A DNA stretch of 64,000 nt from Pseudomonas sp. A34-9. GTDB lineage: Bacteria; Pseudomonadota; Gammaproteobacteria; Pseudomonadales; Pseudomonadaceae. This document shows positions 58,739 through 64,000 of the stretch, piece by piece. Position 1 is the stretch's first letter; every line of letters starts with the position of its first letter. The stretch spans positions 6,021,001-6,085,000 of the forward strand of contig NZ_CP119967.1 in NCBI RefSeq assembly GCF_029543085.1, read 5' to 3'. The notes under the pieces are model-generated. The model made no database searches and was not told the DNA's origin. It saw only the letters and a list, made by a program, of their open reading frames with translations. Made by a program: the position numbers and the translations under genes.

Positions 58739-60616
58739 ATGTCCTTTGCTTCCCTCGGTCTCTCCGAGGCTTTAGTCCGCGCCATCGAAGATGCGGGCTA
58801 TACCGAGCCTACTCCGGTGCAACAGCGGGCCATTCCCGCCGTGTTGCAAGGTCGCGACCTGATGGTTGCGGCACAGACAGGTACCGGTAAAACCGGCGGT
58901 TTCGCCCTTCCGATCCTGGAGCGGTTGTTCCCCAACGGTCACCCGGACAAATCCCAGCGTCATGGCCCGCGCCAACCGCGCGTACTGGTCCTGACCCCGA
59001 CCCGCGAACTCGCGGCCCAGGTTCACGAGAGCTTCAAGATCTACGCCCGTGACCTGAAATTCGTCAGCGCCTGCATCTTCGGCGGTGTCGGCATGAACCC
59101 ACAGGTTCAGGCCATGTCCCGTGGCGTTGACGTCCTTGTTGCCTGCCCGGGCCGTTTGCTCGACCTGTGCGGCCAGGGCAGCGTTGACCTGTCCCACGTG
59201 GAAATCCTCGTCCTCGACGAAGCCGACCGCATGCTCGACATGGGCTTCGTGCACGACGTGAAGAAAGTCCTCGCGCGCCTGCCGTCCAAACGTCAGAACC
59301 TGCTGTTCTCGGCAACCTTCTCCAAAGACATCACCGACCTCGCCGGCAAGCTGCTGCACAACCCGGAACGCATCGAAGTGACGCCGCCGAACACCACGGT
59401 CGAGCGCATCGAACAACGCGTGTTCCGTCTGCCGGCCAGCCACAAGCGCGCGCTGCTGGCCCACCTGATCACCGCCGGCGCGTGGGAACAGGTGCTGGTC
59501 TTCACCCGCACCAAGCACGGCGCCAACCGTCTGGCCGAGTACCTGGACAAGCATGGCCTGCCGGCTGTGGCGATCCACGGTAACAAGAGCCAGAACGCGC
59601 GCACCAAAGCGCTGGCTGACTTCAAGGCCAACCAGGTGCGCATTCTGGTCGCCACCGACATCGCCGCACGCGGTCTGGACATCGATCAGTTGCCGCACGT
59701 GGTCAACTTCGAACTGCCGAACGTCGATGAAGACTACGTTCACCGTATCGGCCGTACTGGCCGTGCCGGTCGTTCGGGCGAGGCGATCTCGCTGGTCGCG
59801 CCGGACGAAGAGAAGCTGCTGAAAAGCATCGAGCGCATGACCAAGCAGAAAATCGCCGACGGCGACCTGATGGGCTTCGATTCGAGCACCATTGAAGCCG
59901 AGAAGCCGGAAGTGCGTGAGCGTCCGGACGTGCGCAACCCGCGCAATCCACGTGGCCCACGCGGCGACGGTCCGAATGGCGGCGGCGGTGGCGGCGGTCG
60001 TAAAGACAAGGGCAAAGACAAGGGCAAAGAGAAGCCGGCCGGTGAACGTGGCGAGCGCCCTGCCCGTCAACAGAAACCGCGCGAAGGCACTCCGGCCCGT
60101 GAACAGCGCCCAAGCCAGCCGCCACGTGCGGCCGCTGATCGCGCACCGGACGAGTTCCTCGACGACGATATCGATAACTTCGGTAACCGCGTTGACTACG
60201 TGCCGAAGCCAGCTCCGGCCGGCGGCCGTGGTCGCCGTCCAGGTGCACCGGCTCAGGGCGCAGGTTCAGGCGCACCTCGCGGCGGTCAGTCGCAAGGTCG
60301 CCAGAACGGCCCGCGCAACAGCAACGGTTCGAGCACGGGTACCCCGCCAGCCAAACGCAGCGGCCCGCGCAACGGTGCACCGCGTGACGGTCAGTCGGGT
60401 CGTCGCGACGAGTCCTCCTCGTCGTCGCGCAACCGCCGCCCGGCCCGCGACGATCAGCCTCGTAGCGAGCCAGCCGTGCAGAACCCGCGCAGCAACGGCC
60501 CGAAGATCATGCACAAGGAATCGAAAGCCGACCGCTTCCCGACGCCTGAACAGCTTGATCAACTGCCAAGCCGCCCGCGTGGCGAAAAACCAGCACTGCT
60601 GACCCGCAATCGCTGA
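58739..60616 (+). CDS. rhlE: DEAD-box RNA helicase RhlE
   Basis: This 625-residue helicase has the core motifs [45 protein letters not shown] and [11 protein letters not shown] within the first 380 or so residues. After it come about 240 residues rich in Arg, Gly, Pro, Lys and Asn (for example [20 protein letters not shown]), a long basic low-complexity tail that probably binds RNA non-specifically. The ATG at 58739 gives the [16 protein letters not shown] start of RhlE; in-frame codons upstream lie in the leader. It unwinds structured RNA in ribosome assembly and mRNA turnover. Confidence 0.92.
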   Translation: MSFASLGLSEALVRAIEDAGYTEPTPVQQRAIPAVLQGRDLMVAAQTGTGKTGGFALPILERLFPNGHPDKSQRHGPRQPRVLVLTPTRELAAQVHESFKIYARDLKFVSACIFGGVGMNPQVQAMSRGVDVLVACPGRLLDLCGQGSVDLSHVEILVLDEADRMLDMGFVHDVKKVLARLPSKRQNLLFSATFSKDITDLAGKLLHNPERIEVTPPNTTVERIEQRVFRLPASHKRALLAHLITAGAWEQVLVFTRTKHGANRLAEYLDKHGLPAVAIHGNKSQNARTKALADFKANQVRILVATDIAARGLDIDQLPHVVNFELPNVDEDYVHRIGRTGRAGRSGEAISLVAPDEEKLLKSIERMTKQKIADGDLMGFDSSTIEAEKPEVRERPDVRNPRNPRGPRGDGPNGGGGGGGRKDKGKDKGKEKPAGERGERPARQQKPREGTPAREQRPSQPPRAAADRAPDEFLDDDIDNFGNRVDYVPKPAPAGGRGRRPGAPAQGAGSGAPRGGQSQGRQNGPRNSNGSSTGTPPAKRSGPRNGAPRDGQSGRRDESSSSSRNRRPARDDQPRSEPAVQNPRSNGPKIMHKESKADRFPTPEQLDQLPSRPRGEKPALLTRNR

Positions 60617-60630
60617 GTTAACGCCGCCAT

Positions 60631-60668
60631 AAAAGATGCCCCGGTTCGCAAGAGCCGGGGCATTTTTA
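60631..60668. terminator. intrinsic terminator after rhlE
   Basis: ATGCCCCGG pairs with CCGGGGCAT, with a T-run after it, 15 bases past the stop. Confidence 0.92.
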
Positions 60669-60688
60669 TGAGCGCTGCAAATTGCTTT

Positions 60689-60778
60689 GTGTAGGAGCTG
60701 CCGCAGGCTGCGATCTTTTGATCTTGATCTTCAAAAACCAACATCAAAAGATCGCAGCCTTCGGCAGCTCCTACAGGG
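60689..60778. repeat. REP pair, type A
   Basis: Facing type-A units lie between two terminators in the gap between convergent rhlE and the YceI gene. Confidence 0.9.
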
Positions 60779-60801
60779 GTTTGTATTGTGACAGACAATA
60801 A

Positions 60802-60837
60802 AAAACGCCCCCGGCCTTGCGACCGGGGGCGTTTTTG
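60802..60837. terminator. bidirectional terminator beside the YceI gene
   Basis: AAAAACGCCCCCGG pairs with CCGGGGGCGTTTTT. It ends 15 bases from the stop of the minus-strand YceI gene and works on both strands. Confidence 0.92.
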
Positions 60838-60851
60838 TGTGGCGGCGAAAG

Positions 60852-61445
60852 TTATTTCGCTTTCACACCTTCAAACGAGATGTACAGGTCGACGTTGTCG
60901 GATTGTGGGCCCAGATCCATCATCTTGCCGAAATCAGAGCGCTTGATGCTGGTGGTGCCTTCGAAGCCGGCACGGTAGCCGCCCCATGGATCCTTGCCTT
61001 CACCCAGGAAGGTGGCTTTGACCACGATTGGCTTGGTCACGCCGTGCAGGGTCAGGTCGCCGGTCACGTCAGCAGTGTCTTTGCCAGCGGCGTTCTTGCC
61101 AGTGGATTTGACGCTGGTGGAGACGAATTTGGCGTCAGCGAATTTGCCCACGTCGAGGAAGTCTTTGCTGGAGATGTGCTTGTCGCGTTCGGCGTGGTTG
61201 GTGAACACGCTGGCGGTTTTCACATTGAATTCGATTTTGCTGTCTTCAGGCTTGGCAGCGTCGAAGCTGAACTTGCCATCGATATCCTTGAAGGTACCGG
61301 TGATGTAGCTGTAGCCCAGGTGGCTGATCTTGAAGTCAACGAAGGCGTGCTGGCCTTCCTTGTCGACGGTGTAGTCAGCGGCCATTACATTGGCGGACAG
61401 CACGGCAGAACCGATTGCCAGAGCGGCCAGAGTCTTTTTCAACAT
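60852..61445 (-). CDS. YceI-family periplasmic protein
   Basis: This 197-residue protein has a signal peptide ([20 protein letters not shown], cleavage after MAA) and the YceI lipocalin-like barrel, with [26 protein letters not shown] at the start (quoted only in part) and [22 protein letters not shown]. YceI-fold proteins bind polyprenoid chains in the cell envelope. The cytochrome b561 gene directly upstream on the same strand is a recurring partner, so the two probably form an operon that may handle quinones. Confidence 0.9.
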   Translation of the reverse strand: MLKKTLAALAIGSAVLSANVMAADYTVDKEGQHAFVDFKISHLGYSYITGTFKDIDGKFSFDAAKPEDSKIEFNVKTASVFTNHAERDKHISSKDFLDVGKFADAKFVSTSVKSTGKNAAGKDTADVTGDLTLHGVTKPIVVKATFLGEGKDPWGGYRAGFEGTTSIKRSDFGKMMDLGPQSDNVDLYISFEGVKAK

Positions 61446-61476
61446 GCTTTCTTTTCCTTTGAGTCGAGGTTGAACT

Positions 61477-62028
61477 TCAGGCTTTGCGACCGAGCATTCG
61501 CGTCAGGGTCGCATCACGATCGATAAAGTGGTGCTTCAATGCTGCCAACGCATGGAGACCGGAAAAAATTACCAGTGCCCACGCCAGCCAGAGATGAATC
61601 ACCCCAGCGGTATCTGCCTGATCCGGTAGCCCGGAAACCAGTGCAGGAACTTCAAACAGGCCAAACACCGGGATCCCGACACCGTCTGCGGTGGAAATCA
61701 GGTAACCGGCAATCATCACAGCGAACAGCGCCAGATACAGGAACCCGTGGCCGAATTTGGCGCCGATACGGGTCATGCGGCTGTAGCTTTGCAGCGTCGG
61801 CGGCGGTGGGCTGATAAAACGCCACAGCACCCGCAACACCATCACACCCAACAGCACCAGACCGATGCTCTTGTGCAGATCCGGCGCGTCTTTGCGCCAG
61901 GTGCTGTAGTAATCCAGCCCGACCATCCACAGGCCCAGCGCGAACAGTCCGAAGACCACCAGCGCCACGCCCCAGTGCATGAAGATGCTGACCCAACCAT
62001 AGCGCGAAGAAGAGTTACGTAGCTGCAT
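61477..62028 (-). CDS. cytochrome b561
   Basis: This 183-residue inner-membrane protein has four hydrophobic helices with His residues expected to bind two b hemes ([41 protein letters not shown] and [13 protein letters not shown] with a later [10 protein letters not shown]). The ATG at 62028 gives the usual [11 protein letters not shown] start; a frame extension to 62058 is less likely. It should pass electrons from ubiquinol or a donor in the membrane. The YceI gene follows after 31 bp. Confidence 0.9.
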   Translation of the reverse strand: MQLRNSSSRYGWVSIFMHWGVALVVFGLFALGLWMVGLDYYSTWRKDAPDLHKSIGLVLLGVMVLRVLWRFISPPPPTLQSYSRMTRIGAKFGHGFLYLALFAVMIAGYLISTADGVGIPVFGLFEVPALVSGLPDQADTAGVIHLWLAWALVIFSGLHALAALKHHFIDRDATLTRMLGRKA

Positions 62029-62222
62029 TGCCCAAATCCTGTGAGAACTGCGAACCAAGACTAGCGAGTTATCTATCGAATTAAAGCGGAAAATTTTGCT
62101 TTGAAATATCGAGAAATACGATCAAGAGTCTGTGAGTGGCTTGTTAAGGAAAGATTAAAGGGAAAAGTGTGGCTGGATGTTGTTGCCGGGCAATGGATTT
62201 GCGTTGTCTGAGCTGGCCCTGT

Positions 62223-62304
62223 GGCGAGCAGGCTCACTCCTACAGTGACCGTATTCCAACTGCAGAAATGCGTCCCCCTGTAGGAGTGAGCCTGCTCGCG
62301 ATAG
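62223..62304. repeat. REP pair, type B variant
   Basis: Facing copies have an altered core (GCGAGCAGGCTCACTCC and GGAGTGAGCCTGCTCGC) in place of the usual GCGAGCCTGCTCGC. Confidence 0.85.
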
Positions 62305-62317
62305 CGGTCTTACAGGC

Positions 62318-62350
62318 AAAAAAAAGCGCGGCATAAACGCCGCGCTTCTT
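62318..62350 (-). terminator. terminator of the amine oxidase gene
   Basis: AAGCGCGGC pairs with GCCGCGCTT. The A-run on the plus strand gives a U-run for minus-strand transcripts from the gene ending at 62366. Confidence 0.9.
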
Positions 62351-62365
62351 CATTCACCGCAAGGC

Positions 62366-64000
62366 TTACTGCGCCTTGGTCTCCGTCGCCGCAGCAGGTT
62401 TAGCCGCTGGCTTCTTCGCCGGTTCAGCTTTCTTCACTGCCGGTTTCGCCGCAGGCTTTTTCGTTTCGGTTTTCGCCGCAGGTTTCTTCGCCGCAGGCTT
62501 GGCTGCCGCTTTCTTCGCTGGTTCAGCTTTCACCGGCGCAGCAGGCTTCGGCGCTTCCACCGGAGCTGGCGCTGGTGCCGGGGTCGGCGCGGGCGCTGGA
62601 GCGACCGGAGCAGGCGCTGGCTCTGGCGCCTTCACAGGCTCTGGCTTCTTCTCGTCATCCGAACCGCCGAACAGATTAGTGAAGAAGTTGCCCTTCTTCG
62701 CCGCCACGGCACCCGCCGCGCCTGCCGCTGCTGCAGCCGGCACCACTTTGACTGGCTCAAAGGATTTGCCCGCCGCCAGATCTTCAACCTGGCTGGCCGC
62801 ACGCTGACCGGTGCGCAGTGCGCCTTCCAGCGTGCCCGGGTACAAGGTGTCGGTGTGTTCGCCGGCGAACGTCACGCGTTGCAGCGGACGCTCCCACAGG
62901 CGCCAGAACTTGCTGATCTGGCCCGGGCCGTAAGCCAGGTACGCGCCGCCCATCGACGGGTCGGTGCTGTAGCGACGGATTTCATAACCGGTGAACGAGC
63001 CACGGGCCTGTGGATAAAACGCGTGCAGACGGATCAGCACCTGATCGACCATCTGCTTGTCGCCGAATGCCTGCATCACGCGGGCATTGTCGCCGGACAG
63101 GTTGATCACCACGTTGGCGCCGCCCTTCAGGGCAGGTTCGATCCAGAGCATGCCGAGACCTGCGTTGCTGTAGATCTCGCCGGACATGCGCGCCTTGCTT
63201 TCCCACACCGGCGTCTTGAACTTCAACATGATCTGGTCGCGCCAGCCGTAGTTGGTGCCCTTGATCGCGGCCATGTGCTGGGCATCCAGCGCCGGCGTCA
63301 AAGCAATCTTGTTCAGCGCACGCAGCGGCACAGCCAGTACCACGTAGTCAGCCTGGTAGCCAACACTGCCGACCTTGACGGTCACGCCGTCCTTGTCCTG
63401 ATTGATCGCCGACACCGGCGAGTTGGTCTTGATCGTCTTGATCTGTTTGACGAACGCCTGTGCCAGCACCTGGCTGCCGCCGACCAGACGCGAAGCACGC
63501 AGGTCACGGTCGGAGACGCCGCGATACACACGGTTCTGCTGGGCGAAATACAGCAGCGACAGACGCGAAGGTTCGTCGTAGTGAGTACGGATGTCCTGGT
63601 TGATCAACTGGCGCGCGGTGGCCGGCAGATTCTGCTTGTCGAGCCAACTCGCAACGGTGATCTGGTCCAGCGCGTGCAGGGTGCTGGTCGCCGCCGGGTT
63701 CTGCGGGTCGTCGATCGAGCGCGCCAGATCATCGAGGGTTTTCTGATAGCGCTTCAGGGCATCGGCGGTAGCCGGCTGCTTCGTCGCCAGATCGGCGGCA
63801 GAGAAATACTCGCCGTCGATCAGATAACCCGGCGTACGCACGAATTCCGGGGCCGGCGTGGTGCCGAGCTTGAAGGTCGAAACGTACTTGTTCAGCACTG
63901 GCTGCGTCTTGTCGTTGCCGATCCACTCGCTGGTGGCCATGCCCGAGCGCCCGCCCATGCTCGGCTTGGCTTCCAGCAGCGTGACCTGCCAGCCTTTGTT
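62366..64000 (-). CDS. flavin amine oxidase with Ala/Lys/Pro-rich C-terminal tail (5' end cut by the window)
   Basis: At least 544 residues are visible, with the N-terminus beyond the window edge. The visible start KGWQVTLLEAKPSMGGRSG is the end of the FAD-binding strand and the GG motif of the flavin amine oxidase family. The C-terminal FAD-binding segment RVTFAGEHTDTLYPGTLEGALRTG follows near residue 375. After about residue 410 the chain becomes a repetitive tail of Ala, Lys, Pro and Glu (EPAKKPAAKPAAKKPAAKTE and variants), resembling AlgP or histone-H1-like proteins. The substrate is unknown. The tail may bind polyanions such as nucleic acid or may be a disordered extension. Confidence 0.85.
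   Translation of the reverse strand, partial: NKGWQVTLLEAKPSMGGRSGMATSEWIGNDKTQPVLNKYVSTFKLGTTPAPEFVRTPGYLIDGEYFSAADLATKQPATADALKRYQKTLDDLARSIDDPQNPAATSTLHALDQITVASWLDKQNLPATARQLINQDIRTHYDEPSRLSLLYFAQQNRVYRGVSDRDLRASRLVGGSQVLAQAFVKQIKTIKTNSPVSAINQDKDGVTVKVGSVGYQADYVVLAVPLRALNKIALTPALDAQHMAAIKGTNYGWRDQIMLKFKTPVWESKARMSGEIYSNAGLGMLWIEPALKGGANVVINLSGDNARVMQAFGDKQMVDQVLIRLHAFYPQARGSFTGYEIRRYSTDPSMGGAYLAYGPGQISKFWRLWERPLQRVTFAGEHTDTLYPGTLEGALRTGQRAASQVEDLAAGKSFEPVKVVPAAAAAGAAGAVAAKKGNFFTNLFGGSDDEKKPEPVKAPEPAPAPVAPAPAPTPAPAPAPVEAPKPAAPVKAEPAKKAAAKPAAKKPAAKTETKKPAAKPAVKKAEPAKKPAAKPAAATETKAQ

Larger units (their letters stand above)
62029..62365. other. intergenic region between cytochrome b561 and the amine oxidase
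   Basis: An AT-richer promoter-like stretch before cytochrome b561, a type-B REP pair and the amine-oxidase terminator fill this gap. No gene is seen. Confidence 0.6.

Overview
The window is chromosomal DNA of a Pseudomonas, most likely of the P. fluorescens group. The evidence is the high GC content, the gene order (carnitine/choline cluster; sahR-metK next to tkt-epd-pgk-fba; ahcY-metF behind an SAH riboswitch), and dense Pseudomonas-type REP pairs in most intergenic gaps. No rRNA, tRNA, CRISPR array, prophage or complete insertion sequence was seen.

Bases 1-18000 form one quaternary-amine catabolic region. It starts with the carnitine genes cdhC, cdhA and cdhB and a gamma-butyrobetaine dioxygenase. 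The AraC-type regulator gbdR and the serine dehydratase gene sdaB follow on the minus strand. Next come the choline ABC transporter cbcXWV, the choline transporter betT, and divergently betI-betB-betA with a perfect BetI palindrome. Together these encode uptake of choline and carnitine, conversion to glycine betaine, and (through sdaB) entry of the derived serine into pyruvate.

Bases 18000-33000 hold mixed genes: a TldD/PmbA-like pair, a DHA2 efflux pump, the helicase dbpA, a HI0933-type flavoprotein, a YccS-type membrane protein, an orphan periplasmic binding protein, an ElaA-type acetyltransferase, a small winged-helix protein, a YgjP-type metallopeptidase and a REC-PAS-GGDEF-EAL protein.

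Bases 32900-35870 are the most unusual part. They hold a cytosolic PL7 alginate lyase, two small beta-rich proteins that look distantly related to each other and share a promoter motif, and a DUF6124-type gene with a long leader that folds into several strong hairpins. An AT-rich segment here is bracketed by two copies of the fba terminator and 3' end, the outer copy being decayed.

Bases 35870-44700 carry central carbon and methyl-cycle genes: fba, mliC, a small lipoprotein gene, pgk, epd and tkt on the minus strand, then sahR and metK on the plus strand. Bases 44900-54800 carry ligB, a DUF1090 gene, a c-type cytochrome, mltA, a MAPEG protein, a DMT transporter, an MFS transporter, a Na+/H+ antiporter, an FNT-type channel and an acyl-CoA thioesterase. 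From 54860 to the end are the SAH riboswitch with ahcY and metF, an orphan binding protein, rhlE, a YceI protein with cytochrome b561, and a partial FAD amine oxidase with an Ala/Lys/Pro-rich tail that runs off the right edge.
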